From: Alkalicoccobacillus porphyridii
GTDB lineage: Bacteria; Bacillota; Bacilli; Bacillales; Bacillaceae_D
NCBI RefSeq assembly: GCF_007293315.1
Contig: NZ_VLXZ01000001.1
Location: 1-64,000, forward strand
Direction of reading: 5' to 3'
DNA: 64,000 nucleotides
The position numbers and the translations under genes were made by a program. The first letter of the stretch is position 1. Each line of letters opens with the position of its first letter. Positions 15,001 to 30,000 of the stretch are shown here, in pieces. Under the pieces are notes generated by a model. The model searched no databases. It saw only the letters and a program-made list of their open reading frames with translations, and was not told the DNA's origin.

Positions 15001-18000
15001 CCACGAGCAGCTGCAACTCTAGTCTCCCAAACATGCCAAGAAATAAAGATAACTAGGATAATACCTGTTACACGTTGTAATCTGAACATCCAGTTTCTAA
15101 AATAACTATATTGTAATGTGTTATTTCTAGCTTGAAATGCTATAAAAACACCATATATGGCGTGATAAAGCAATGGGATAAAGATAATAAATATTTCTAG
15201 AGCGTATCGGAAAGGAAGACTTTCCATAAAGTGTGCGGCTGAGTTAAATGCCTCAGGTCCACGGGTTGCGAAGTGATTAACAACAAAGTGTTGAATTAAA
15301 AAGATTCCAATTGGTATGACGCCAAGTAACGAATGTAGTCTTCGAAGCACATATTCACGATTTTCAGGCATACTAGTTCCCCCCACAAAAAATTTAACCA
15401 AAATCAGCGTATCCTCTCATTTCTCTTTATCTTATATACAAATCCTCCTGTCAATTTTGGTTCCGTATTCAACGTTACATAAGTAATAAAATCCGACAAA
15501 TTAATTGTACCCCCATCGGATAATGGCGTCAAGAAACCGTATACAAATTAACAAGGCAATTAACTCCAAAAAAAGGCGATTAGACGCAATAAATTTCGTT
15601 CCACTATAAACTTTTTAACAATCGATCTATGAACTCGCCCCCTAAAATGATACCTTGTATTTGTCACAGAAATGAACAAAAAATCAGACTACCGACTCTA
15701 GAATTTTTAGAGAAGTCCTTTATACTTATGGCAAGAGAGGTGTTACGAGGTATGGAATCTAATCCTAAGTGGGAAGACCCCCTTTTTGGTTATCATTTAA
15801 TTCGAAATGACGTATTATCAGAGCTTTTGGGCGCAGAAAAAGAATCACTCCTTTACTGGCTTGGGAAATCTGTTGCCAGAACTCACCCCGTAGAATCAGT
15901 AGAAGAGTTAAGCCTTTTCTTCGACAAAGCGCACTGGGGTGCACTTGAGCTAATAAAAGAAAAACCCTATGAACGTACATTTGAACTTACAGGCTCTTGG
16001 ATGGACAAACACGACCAACGCAGCTATTATTTGGAAGCTGGATTCATCGCTCAACAAATTGAAGCATGGACACAATCCATATCAGTTGCTGTCATCACAG
16101 AAAAAAAACAAGCCATGCAAATACATGTAACGATTGATCGGCATGATCCTGTAGATGAAACATAATATTTCATAAGGTAAAAGCTTTTGGCCCCCCTGTT
16201 CAATAAAATTTTGCCGCGCAATATCCTATAAACGAGACTGGACACAAGTGTTTTGACTACAAGAAGAGCTGAACCATTGCGTTGACTTAACACACAATGG
16301 TTCAGCTCTTCTATGTTTTAATGGGAGAGTTTGCAGGGGCCGAGGAACGCAAGTGTTTCTCCATTCCTAAAGCAACTGAATATATTTGGTTTTCGAACAT
16401 TAGCTTCATTAACGCTCCATTACCTATCCTTTGGCTTCTTCTGCCAACTTTTCAACAATCGCCTGCGCTACAGATTGCGGCATTCCTTGGGTTATAAAAT
16501 CTTCAATGGAGGCTTCCTTCATCTTTTTAACAGAACCAAAATGCTTTAATAGCTTCTGTTTTCGTTTCGCTCCAACCCCAGGAATATCATCGAGTACAGA
16601 TTGAAAGAATGTTTTTGAGCGAACAGTTCGATGAAAGGTAATAGCAAATCGGTGTACCTCATCTTGAATGCGTTGCAGTAAATAGAATTCCTGGCTATCT
16701 CTTTCTAGCGGAATCACAACTGGGGGAGAACCCTTTAACAATTGTGACGTACGATGCTTTTCGTCCTTCGCTAGCCCACATACAGGAATAGTTAAGCCAA
16801 GTTCATCCTCCAAAACTTCCTGCGCAGCAGCAATTTGACCTTTTCCTCCATCTATAACTATTAAGTCTGGCATCGGTAAATTTTCTTTTAATAACCGCAC
16901 ATACCTTCTCCGTACAACCTCACGCATAGACCCGTAATCATCAGGCCCTTCAACTGTTTTGATCTTATATTTGCGATAATCCTTCCTGCTTGGCTTCCCA
17001 TCAAGAAACGTAATCATGGTTGAAACAGGATCCGTTCCTTGAGTGTTTGAATTATCAAAGGCTTCAATTCGGTAAGGTGTGGAGATGCCCATCTTTTCAC
17101 CTAAACGCTCAATAGCATGAATGGTACGATTTTCATCACGTTCAATTAATGAAAATTTTTCTTTTAATGCAACTCGAGCGTTCTCTGCCGCTAGATCTAA
17201 TAGTTCTTTTTTTCGTCCTCGCTTTGGTTGCATAGCTTTTACTTGAAGCAGCTCACTAAGGAGCTCCGCATCCGCTTCCTCGGGCACTAGAACCTCTGCA
17301 GGCTTGATATGCTGCTTTTGCAAATAAAACTGGCCAATAAACGTCATTAAATCTTCTGCTGCTTCTTTATAAAAAGGAAAAAGAGAGACATCTCGCTCAA
17401 TTAGCTTACCTTGGCGAACAAAAAATACCTGGACGCACATCCACCCTTTATCATATGCAAAAGCAAACACATCACGATCTACCATATCGTTAATCGTCAT
17501 CTTTTGCTTTTCTACAATGGCCTCCATATGAGCAAGCGTGTCACGAATTTCCTTTGCTCGTTCAAAGTCCAACTCCTCAGAGGCCTTCAGCATTCTTTGT
17601 GTAAGTGTCTCTTTTACATCAGAATGTCCATTCTTTAGAAATCGAGAAATACCTTGAATCATTTCTTGGTTCTGCTCATCCGTTACCTCATACACACAGG
17701 GAGCGAGGCATTGACCAATATGATAATACAAACATACCGAATCCGGCATATTACGACATTTACGTAACGGATATATACGATCAAGCAGCTTCTTCGTCTC
17801 GTTAGCCGCTCCAGCGTTTGGATATGGTCCGAAATACTTGCCTCCATCCTTTTTCAGCTGACGTGTAATCAATAATCTTGGATGTGTTTCGTTCGTGATT
17901 TTTAGATAAGGATATGATTTATCATCCTTTAACATGACATTATATTTTGGGTCATGCTTTTTAATGAGGTTCATTTCTAAAATAAGTGCCTCAATATTAG

Positions 18001-21000
18001 AGCTTGTTACAATATATTCGAAATCTTTTATTTCACTGACAAGCCGCTGTGTTTTAGCATCATGTGAACCACTAAAATAAGAGCGTACTCGGTTCCTTAA
18101 TACCTTGGCTTTCCCCACATATATAATGGTTCCTTGCCTATCCTTCATCAGATAACAGCCAGGTTGATTAGGAAGGATTGTCAGCTTCTCTTTTAGCTGG
18201 CTCATAGTCTCTCCCCTTTATTTATCATTCTTCTCTTAACATCATGCCTCTTTTTTTCTATGAAGACAAGTCACGGCATGCCAAAAAAACCGCTCTCTAC
18301 GTATAGAAAGCGGGTCAGATCTTGAATTGTACTTATTACAGATGCTTGTTAAGCAGTTCTGCAAGAGCTTCTTTCGGTTGGAAACCAACCACTTGATCTA
18401 CTACTTCACCGTCTTTGAAGACAAGAAGTGTAGGAATGCTCATTACACTGTATTTCCCTGCTGTTTCTTGATTCTCATCAACATCCAGCTTTGCGATTTT
18501 AACCTTATCTCCCATTTCTGAGTCAAGCTCTTCTAGAACCGGTGCAATCATCTTACAAGGTCCACACCAAGGTGCCCAGAAATCAGCAAGTACAACGCCT
18601 TCGCTTGTTTCAGAAGAAAACGTTTGATCTGTTACATTCACAATTGCCATGATAAAATCCTCCTTTAAATCCATTAACTTCACTACAAAATTTATTATAG
18701 CACTCGAAAATGCAGGATGCGAATTTATTGCTTAGAAAAACAGAGTATCAGAAATAAACATGGATTGGCTCTTCGACTCCGCTACATGTATGGGGGCACG
18801 CACCCGCGGGCGGGCGTTGAACTAAACTGGCATAGCCAATTCATTTCAACCCTGCCCGTACATCCCTTCAGAGTCGGCCTCCCATACATTCCGCTATTTA
18901 GTAGGTAAAATAAATGGCTAGAGTTATCTCTAACTAAAACAAAAATTTTACAAAACGCCTCTGGGGATCCATTCCAAGAGGCGTTTTGTCGGATATACTA
19001 ACATAGTCATTTTTAATACTACAAAATTTTCGATAGGAAGGTTTTTGTTCTTTCGTGTTTAGGGTTATCAAAGAGTTCGGTTGGTGTACCCATTTCAACG
19101 AGCTCTCCTTGGTCGAACAGGATGATGCGGTCGGCTACTTCACGAGCGAAGCTCATTTCGTGTGTTACTACCAGCATTGTCATGCCTGTGTCGCAAAGCT
19201 CTTTCATAACATCCAGAACCTCTTTAACCATCTCTGGATCAAGTGCTGAGGTCGGTTCATCAAATAACATGATCTTAGGTCTCATCGCCAAAGCTCTTGC
19301 TATGGCAACCCTTTGTTGCTGACCTCCTGATAGCTGTCCAGGGTATTTATGTGCCTGCTCAGGGATACCAACACGCTCTAACAATTCAAGAGCGACTTGT
19401 TCCGCCTTCGCTTTTGGCCATTTTTTGACCCAGATTGGCGACAAGGTAATATTCTTTAAAATAGTTAGGTGAGGAAAGAGGTTAAAGGATTGGAACACCA
19501 TGCCTGTTTCCTTACGAATGGCATCAATGTTCGCATTATCCTCTGATAATGCAATCCCATCCACTGTGATATGGCCTTTTTGAATCTTCTCTAATGCATT
19601 AATGGTACGGATAAAGGTTGATTTCCCTGACCCAGATGGTCCAAGAATACACACAATTTCCCCTTGCTTAATGGAAACATCTACATCCTTTAATACATGT
19701 AATTCATTGCTATACCATTTATTAACTCCTTCACAGACAATGATGTCCTCTCTATCTGCTAAAGGAATACTTGGGTCAAACTCTACTAATACTTCTGTTT
19801 CTTTACTCATTTTAGAATATCTCCCCTCTTAATGGTGACCAACGCTTAGTGATCTCTCTAGTTTGCGACTTGTGACCGACATAGTGAAACAAATGACCCA
19901 GAAAAGTAAGGCTACAAATACAAAGACTTCTTTTTGTGTTCCTAGAAATTCCGGATTTGAAATAACGGTTCGTCCAATACCTAATACATCCAATAACCCA
20001 ACAGTAGCAACTAATGTTGTATCTTTTAGAATTGAGATCGATTGACCAACCATTGAAGGTATTGTTACTCGTAATGCTTGCGGTAAAACGATAAATGTTG
20101 TTGTTTTTAATGTACTTAATCCTAATGCATGCGATGCTTCAATCTGGCTATTTGGAACAGCCTGCAGCCCACCACGAACATTTTCTGCAATATAGGCCGA
20201 ATTAAAAATAACAAGACCTACCATTGCACGTACTACATTATCAACTGTCACTCCACCTGGTAAAAATAGCGGCACCATAATTTGTGCCATAAATAATATG
20301 GTAATGAGCGGAACACCACGTATAATTTCAATGTAAACTACGCTTATTAACCGAATAATAGGTAATTTACTTGTACGACCCAGGGCGAATAACACACCGA
20401 TTGGGAAGGAGAACACAATGGCTATGACTGCTAGCATCATTGTGAGCATTAAGCCGCCCCACGTATTTGTACGGACTTCTGGAAGGATTCCAAAGCCTTG
20501 AATAAAAAATAAGACTAAAACAAAGCAAAGAATCCAAGCAAAGCCTGCATACTTCTTTAAGATTGGTACAAAAGAACCTATACCAAATCCTGCACCCAAG
20601 CTTAATATAGCTCCAGCAAGCCAAAACCGGGATGAACCCGAAATAAAAGGTAATGCTATAGCCACGATATAAACTGCAGCAATACTAAAAAACATAATAT
20701 TTGAGATTCCTCTTCTAGCACCATAAGTTATCCCAATAAATAAACTAATTAAAAGTAAAGATACCCAAACTCTCCATAATTGCTCTAAAGGATACTGACC
20801 AACCATAAAAAGTTTAAAGTTTGCAGAAATAACTTCCCATCTAGCAGTAAAAAAAGTCCAGCCTAGTATATTTGTTAGTAACAAAACAGCAGCAGTTAAG
20901 AGCACAATCGTTAAGATTGAGCTAAACCAAGAGTAAAATAGGTTCTTCTTTAACCAAGCTCCAGGACCAATCCTTACTTCAGCAGGCATAGGATTTGAAA

Positions 21001-24000
21001 CCTTATCATCTATTTTTTGTAGCTTTTCAAGATCCATGTCTCCTCACCTCTCTACCAAAGCGGTGTATTTATTGTAAATATTCATAATCAATGATGTCAC
21101 CAAACTAATGGTTAGATAAGCCAATAGCATGATCGTTATAACCTCAATCGCTCTACCCGTTTGATTTAACGTTGTACTCCCGACACTAAATAAATCAGGA
21201 TATCCGACGGCAACGGCTAAACTAGAGTTTTTGGCTAACCCAAGATACTGACTTGTAACAGGCGGAATAATGGTCCGAATTGCTTGTGGAAATGTAACAA
21301 ATCTTAGAATCTTTGATGAACTAAGGCCAAGAGCCTCAGCCGCTTCAATTTGACCTTTTGATACAGCCAATATACCGCCTCGAACAATCTCAGCAATGTA
21401 CGTGGCTGTATACATAACAAGAGCAAACAAAATGGCTGCAAATTCTGGAGAAAAGCGGTATCCACCAGAGGTACCTGTACCCGTGTGTTCAGGAATACTT
21501 AATGAGGCAGGAAATTCCCTGAAAATAAGATAGCCCGCTCCAATTACTATGGCAATGACACCCAAAAACCAAGCACTAGGATATAGCTTGACCCCTCTTT
21601 CAATTTGCTGTTTATTTTTCCATTTAAATACGAGGAACGCTCCGATTACAGCAACAAGTAAGAGACCTAACCAAATGTAAAAGGAGGAATTTGTATCAAA
21701 CCACGGAAAAACAAACCCTCGATTACTAATAATAAATCCATAATTTGCATTAACGTCCTGAATGCGCGGCATCGCAAGCATAACCGCAAAATACCAGAAG
21801 AAGATTTGTACTAATACGGGCGTATTACGAAAAATTTCTATATACCATGTAGATATAGTTCTAAGCAACCAGTTGCTAGATAATCTTGACACACCCACAA
21901 TGACTCCTACGATCGTGGTCAGGACAATACCAACAATGGACACCTTTAACGTATTAAGAAAACCAACATACAAAGCCTTTAAAAAAGTATCTGATGAAGC
22001 AAAAGGAATGACGGTTTCTCCAATTGGAAAGGAAGCACGATTGCTTAGAAAGTTAAAGCTTAAACCCAAGCCAGCTCGGTTTAATCCTGCAATCGCATTC
22101 GTAGCAAGATAATAGATTACTCCGATAATTACACCTAAAAAAAGAACTTGCCAAATAATATTTATATATTTTTGATTTCGCCAAAATGGTGGGCGGTTTG
22201 TAGAAGGCTGAGCCAATCCTTTTCATCCTCTCTGTTCTCTTTCATCTACATCCATTACTCTCATTAGTAGAAAAGCCTGCCTCTCTACTAAAAAACGAAG
22301 CAGGCTCTTTCTATAAGATTTCCTATCTTTATCTAAATGGCGGAGAGTACATTAAGCCTCCATCAGTATAAAGGGCGTTTAATCCACGATCTAAGTTAAA
22401 TGGACTATCGGCACCTAAATTGCGATCATAGATTTCTGCATAGTTTCCTACTTGTTTTATAATTTGGTAAGCAAAATCATTTTCAAGCCCAAGCTGCTCC
22501 CCTAAGTTCTCCTCTACACCAAGGAAACGAGCGATGTCTGGATCTTCTGTATCTAAGAAGTCATCCACATTCTCTGAAGTAATTCCAAACTCCTCTGCTT
22601 GAATCGTTGCGTTTGTAGCCCAGTACATAACTTCATAGAATTGATCATCTCCATCAAGTACAGCTGGTCCAAGTGGCTCCTTGGAAAGAACTTCATTTAA
22701 AATGACATGCCCGTCCGGATCTTGCAAAGTATCCATGCGAGAAACTAGTGCTGATTGATCCGTTGTCCATGCATCAATCGTGCCAGACTCATAAGCAGCA
22801 ATTAAGCTATCTTGATCTGCAAATGTAACTGTCTCAAAATCTATACCACGTTTACTCATTTGATCTGCTAGATTTAATTCAGTTGTTGTTCCTTGCTCAA
22901 CGCCGATACGAGCTCCCTCTAAATCTTCCAGCGTTTCAATTCCACTATCTGAAGGTGCCATCATTCCTTGTCCGTCATAGAAAGTTGTTGGACCAAAATT
23001 TAAGCCTATCTCAGCATCACGATTTAGTGTCCATGTTGTGTTTCGGACAAGAATATCTACTTCACCAGTCTGAAGTGCTGTGAAACGTTCTTGAGCAGAT
23101 AATGGTCGGAATTCAATTGCTTCTGCATCCCCTAAAATAGCGGCAGCCATAACTTTACCAAACTCAATATCAAAGCCTACATACGCTCCATCCGAACCCA
23201 CATATCCAAATCCAGGAAGTTGGTCATTTGCCCCTAAAACAAGCTCTCCTCGATCTTGAATCGCAGATATAGCATCTCCTGAACTGTTTGTATTACCTTG
23301 TGCCTCGTTGCCGTCAGCAGGCGCGTCAGTCTCGTCCGAACATGCAACAAGTAAAGCAGCAAAACTAGATAATAATAAAGCATTAACGAATAATTTTTTC
23401 ATTATTAAAATGTCCCCCTAGTCTCAATTGTGTTTAACACTATGTTTATTTATATACTAGAAAAATTATGACTGCACTGAATATGTCAAATAATCTGACA
23501 ATGATTTTTAGAAAAAAATAGATTTTCCCCATATTTATTCATAATACGCCTTAAGATTTCCAAATTCTCCTTGCCTTAAATTTGAATCTAAGCGGAGTGA
23601 CGTTCGATACATCTCTGATCATATTAAAGAATTATTTTCAGGCACTTGGTAATGACTTTTGATTCGTGAGAAGTTGATTGATTATCTTAATAATCAGGGG
23701 TGTAAATGATTGCTCATCCTCTTTGTTATGCTTACTGTTAGATAGTATGACACCTAGCCTGAGTTTACTTACTAGTAACTTAAACTGTGAGAGACTTAGC
23801 CATTTCTATCGCGCGTTCATATCTGTCAAATGCCTTTAAGCTCCTCATAGAAAAATCTAGCAAACTTAAATTTCAAAATGTGCTCTATTATTCAGTGCAC
23901 GAGCCAACCTTCTTGGTATATGTACTTATGTTCTAATGCAGATTCACCATTTCTCACTTTAATATGAGCCTATTTAGATAATAAAGTAAACACTAAACTT

Positions 24001-27000
24001 GATCCCAAAACAGTATCACCAGATAAGAAAGCGCAATCATTTTTAAGTTTTGAAAAAAAACCCTCCTTTGTATTTTGTTAATACATAATGATATAGATTT
24101 TTACTATCTAAAACAAGTAAAATCACAAAAAATAAAAAATATTTTATTTATTCGTAAAATAATTGATAGAATTTTCCGTTGCTATTGCTGATGGGACTCA
24201 TTTCTTAAACCAAGTTTTAAGATATTTTTTATAATTTTTTTATCAATACTAAACATGGATTTCGTTCGTCCCATAAGTATGGAAACACCTCTAATTTTTT
24301 ATAACCACACTTTTTATAAAAATGATTAGTAATATCGTATTCTGCATAATATCCTTCATCTACTGTTTTCACCTGTATGTAAGAATAAATATTTTTAGCG
24401 TATTCTTCCAATTCCATCATGAGCCTATTACCCACACCACTCCTGTGATAGACTTTTTTAACTCCCAAGCAATGAACATTAGCGCAATCTTGACTGGAAT
24501 TTGTCAAAGTAACAAACCCTACTATTTCTAATCCATCTAATGCAACCCAAAAATCAAATGCTCTTGAATCTTTTATGTATTCAGCCGTTGAATCTGGATG
24601 CCCAAACCATTCTGGCAAATCATATAATACTTCTTTTGCATATTTAGCTTTTAACTCTTTATCATATACTTTCTCGATTAGAATCACGATTTCATCTCCG
24701 TTTCTTTGACTTTATTTACATAAATACTAAAAAAACAGGGGCTCCGTACCCTCCCCTGTTTATACTTGATAGAATACAGTACCCTCTACTTACAACGCAC
24801 CAAAATCTATCTTTAATACACCATCAAAAATATAACTCCGGCGAGAAAAAGTACACCACAAGCTACATATAACACCTTTGCCAGTTTTTCCACTTCGTTC
24901 CCCTCCGGTTTATCTTGTTATAATTCCTGCCCCTATTACGTAGGAGAGACCAACGGAGATAATCATTGAGATCAGACCTACCGCTCGATTATCTCGTCTA
25001 ATTTCTTCATCTACTTTAAATGAAGGCGTTAAGAATTCAAAGATAAAATAGCTGATGAGTAAGAGAGCAAAACCAATAGCGCCCCAGAGTAGCATCATAA
25101 GTAATGAATCTGAGTGCTGGATAGAATGCCTAAAAATATTTGCTACCCCAAAAATCTTGCCGCTGGTTGCCATCGCCACAGCGATATTTCCTTTTTTTAT
25201 TTCTTCCCAATTCCGATAGGAGGTCACTGTTTCAAAAATAGCTAAGAACACAACTAGAGCTAATATACTGACACTGTAAAAAGCGAGTGTCCGGACATAT
25301 TCGTTTTCAATGATCCATTGTTCCATATACTCGCCTCTCTTATTTTAATTCAACGACCGTATTGCCAAGGCCGCCTTCTTTCATATCCGCGTCTCTCGCA
25401 GCTTTGACACGTGGATGTCTATCAACCAACTGTTTGACTCCTTTTCGTAAGGCCCCAGTCCCTTTCCCATGGATAATAGAGACCTGGTGGTAGCCAGCCA
25501 GCAGAGCATCATCTATATACTTCTCCACCCGCCTCATCGCATCCTCATATCGTTCACCACGTAGATCTAGTTCTGGTTTCACATGGAATCCATTCCCTCG
25601 TAAAGTTGCCATCGGTCTAGTTTCAATTGGTTTTGCTTTTTCCGTCACTTGTAAATCCTTAAGATCTACCTTCATTTTCATTATTCCTATTTGTACTTGA
25701 TATTCATCGTTTCCTAAATCTTCAAGAATGGTCCCCTTCTGGCCGAAGCTTAGAACTTTCACTTCATCACCGGAGATTGGTTTCCGGTTTGCTTTCTGTA
25801 GCTTTTTCACTCTTTTTTGTCCGCTCGTTAACTTCGGAGCTGCTTCATCAAGATGCTTTTTAGCGTCGATGATTTGATGCTCTTTGACAGATAGGCCTTG
25901 CTTCTGTAACTCGCGAAGCTCAGCAATAATTACTTCTGCTTCTTCTGTAGCATCCTGTACCGCCTTAGCAGCGCGCTCCTCTGCTTCCTTCAGGATATCC
26001 TGCTTCTGCTCTTCAAGCTCTGCTAACTTCTCTTCAAGCTGAGCATGCAGGGATGCAGAGTCCTTGCGAAGCTGAGTCGCTTCATCTGATTCTTTTTGTG
26101 CAAGCTTCTGGTTCTCTTCAAGTGAAGCTATGACCGTCTCCATTTGTGTGGCATCTAAATCCAATTGTTCTTTTGCCTGTTCAATGATCTCTTCACTTAA
26201 CCCTAATCGTCTCGAGATGGCAAAAGCATTACTGCGCCCAGGAATACCAATTAACAATCGGTACGTAGGACGAAGTGTTTCCACATCAAATTCGACACTG
26301 GCATTTACAGCTCCGTCTCGATTATAGGCATAACCTTTTAACTCGCTATAATGGGTTGTTGCCATGACACAGGCACCGCGGCGATAGATGGTATCTAAAA
26401 TAGATATCGCTAAGGCTGCACCCTCTGTTGGATCTGTTCCAGCGCCCAATTCGTCAATTAACACAAGGCTATCTGACCTCATCTGGTCCAGAATACGTAC
26501 AATATTCGTCATATGAGAGGAGAAGGTACTTAGACTTTGTTCAATTGATTGTTCGTCCCCAATATCAGCGAAGATAGATGAATAAACAGCCATTTCTGAG
26601 CCGTGTTCAGCAGGAATCTGTATTCCAGATTGAGCCATAAGTGTGATTAGACCTACCGTTTTTAACGTAACAGTTTTCCCCCCAGTATTGGGTCCTGTAA
26701 TGATTAATGAGCGGTAATCCCCACCCAGCTTCATTGATATAGGTACTACTGTTTCCTGGTCTAAAAGTGGATGTCTCGCATCCTTAAGATTGATATATCC
26801 ATTCGCATTTAATTGAGGTTTCGAAGCTTTCATTTTTTTGGCGTAGTGTGCCTTCGTAAAAATAAAATCTAATACAGCCAACACATCAAGATTTACTAGA
26901 ATGACCTCGGCTTGCTCAGACACTTGAGCTGATAGTCTGGCAAGGATACGCTCAACTTCTTGAGCTTCCTTCATCTTTGCTTCTCTTAACTGGTTGTTTA

Positions 27001-30000
27001 GAACAACTACCGCCTGGGGCTCAATAAATAATGTGGCACCAGATGCTGATTGGTCGTGCACAATCCCTCCAAAAGAACCTCTATATTCTTGCTTTACAGG
27101 TACAACATACCGTTCATTACGAATCGTAATAATCGCATCTGAGAGTAGCTTTTGAGTGTTTTGAGATTTGATAAGTGATTCAAGCTTTGATCGTACATTG
27201 GATTCAAAGCTTCTTACCTGGTGACGAATCGTGCGTAGTTCAGGACTTGCTGAATCCATCACGTGACCATAATCATCAATACATTGATTTATGCTACGTT
27301 CTAATTCACGTAAAGGCTCTATCTGTGTTGCATATTCACTAAGAAGCGGGATAGGCGTTTGGTCTTCCTCTTCTACGTCTTCAATAAAACCTTTGATCTG
27401 CCTTCCACCATATAAAGTCGAGCTAATATTCATAAGCTCTTGTGCACTTAAAGACCCACCAATTTGTGCCCTTTTTGCTTCTGTCTTCACATCTGTTATT
27501 CCACCAAGAGGAATATGCCCTTTCAGCCTTAGAACTTCAGCACCCTCCGCTGTTTCTAGCTGCCAGCGCTCGACCTCTTCAACATCTGTCGACGGAACTA
27601 ATGCCTGAATCTTTTCTCTACCTAAAGATGATGCGACATGCTCAAGAAGCTGTTTCTTCATTTTTTCATATTCTAAAACACGCAATACATGTTCCATAGC
27701 TCGACTCCCCTCATTCATTTAAAGCGTTTTGATTTTTCTAATTTGAGATAAGTAATTAACCTCTCTTTTGACCACGTATTCATAATCGAATCTATGGGAA
27801 TGCCTGCTTTTCTAGCTATGCCTACACCGTACTGAATATACGCTAACCGGTCCTTATGATGTGCATCTGTATTAATTGCAATGGGTACTCCTGATTCAAC
27901 CGCAAGCTTGATCCATTCGGCCTTAAGGTCTAATCTTTGTGGACTGGCATTTAATTCTAACGCCGTCCCACTTTCCGCTGCCCATTTAATCAGCTGCTTT
28001 ACATTAACAGCGTAGCCTTCTCTCCTACCAATTAATCGACCTGTTGGGTGAGCGATCAGATCAACATGGGGATTAAACAAGGCTGATTTCAAGCGACTCA
28101 TAATAACTTCTTCCTTCTGTTGAAAAGAAGAATGGATCGAGGCGATCACAAAATCAATATCCTTCAACATTTCATCGGGGTAGTCCAATTGTCCGTCAGG
28201 TAGAATATCCATTTCCACACCGGTTAAAAGATGAATATCCAAGCTGTTATTTAGCTCTTTTATTTGTTGGTGCTGTTCTTTTAGCCTTTCTTCCGTTAAC
28301 CCATTTGCTACTTTTAAATACTGCGAATGATCGGTGATTGCAATATGAGTGTATCCTTTTTCGGCTGCTGCATGAGCCATTTCTTGAATGGAATGAGCGC
28401 CATCACTCCAAACCGTATGCATGTGAAGGTCTGACTGAATATCAGCTACAGAGGGATACGGTTTCTGATCTTTGATGGCTACAAGCTCATCTTTACCCAA
28501 TCGTGCCTCAGGTGGAACATACGCCAAGTCAAAATGATGATAGAAATCTTCTTCCGTTTCAAAAACCTTGGTTTCTCCATTTTCTTTATTAAAAACACCA
28601 TACTCACTTACCTGTTCTCCACGTTCTTTCGCTAGCTGTCTGAGCTTTACATTATGCTCCTTAGAGCCAGTAAAATGGAGAAGAGCTGAAGCAAACTCCC
28701 CATTTGTAACTAATCTAAAGTCAACTCCAACAACAAGATCCTCAATTCCAAGTTCTATAGAAACCTTCGTATCGCCCGCTCCTATAACCTGAGCAATCCC
28801 ATCAAGCTGGAGTAGTTGATCTTTAATTTGTTCTGGATGTTCGGTTGCAATGATCCAATCAATATCCTTAACCGTTTCCTCCACTCTACGTAAGCTACCG
28901 GCTAATTCGAATTGTATGATTCCAGACATCTTTTTTAATTGCTCATAGATATAGTCTGCTGCCTTACTGGCTACAGCAATACTGATTCGTTCCGGTCGAG
29001 TATTAAATGCTTCAATAGCGGCAAGTATTTTTTCCTCTGACTTCACGCCAAAGCCTGGCATGTCTTGAATCTTATGATCTACACATGCTTGTCTTAGTGT
29101 CGCTATATCCGTAATGCCTAGCTCTTGATAGAGCTTACCTACCTTTTTCCCACCTAGTGTTGGTAATTTTAGAAGAGGCAAAAGCCCATCTGGTAGTGAG
29201 GCTGCTAGCTCATCATGCAAAGTGGACCTACCAGTTGCTTTGAGTTCTTCAATTACTGAAGCTGTTCCTTTTCCAATGCCGTCTAGCTTTACAGCTTCAT
29301 CTATTTCATCTAATGTTTCCGGTACGGTCTCAAGTGCTCTGGCAGCTTTTTTGTAAGCAGATACCTTAAAGGTGTTCTCACCTTTTATTTCCATATAGGT
29401 GGCAATAGCTTCAAGTGTTTGTATAACTGTTTTTTTATCCATATGAAGGCTCCTTCTCTAACGTTAGACCTTACTACAGGTAAAAAAAGGCAGGCTCAAA
29501 TGAGCCAGCCTTTTTCTAAAGATCCTGACTGATCCATAGGTCTTTGATCCAATCAGATAAAAATGGTGTATGGTTCATCATGAACTGGGCTACAAGTGAT
29601 CCTTGCATGAGTTCCTGAATGGTTTGAATCTGCAAAACAGCTGCCACAAACAACAGCACAAAAATAATAAGATAGGTTTCGAGCACACATAGTATGCCAC
29701 CTAGTAGTTTATTAACGGTTCTTAAAATCGGGAGGTGCGCCACAAAATCAAGCATGGTACCTACGATATGAAGAATGATACGAGTTGCAAAAAATAACAA
29801 GGCAAAAGCAATGGCACTATAATATACATCTTCAGCATTAAATGCTTGAAACAGCATGCCACCAATTCCATCTCCGTCAAATTCAGGGTATGGAATAATT
29901 AATCTAAATTGAATATTGTCTGCAAGCGCCCCATGATATCTATAGGCCACGTACAGCGAAACAATAAATCCGGTTAAATGAATAAGCTGTAGGATAAATC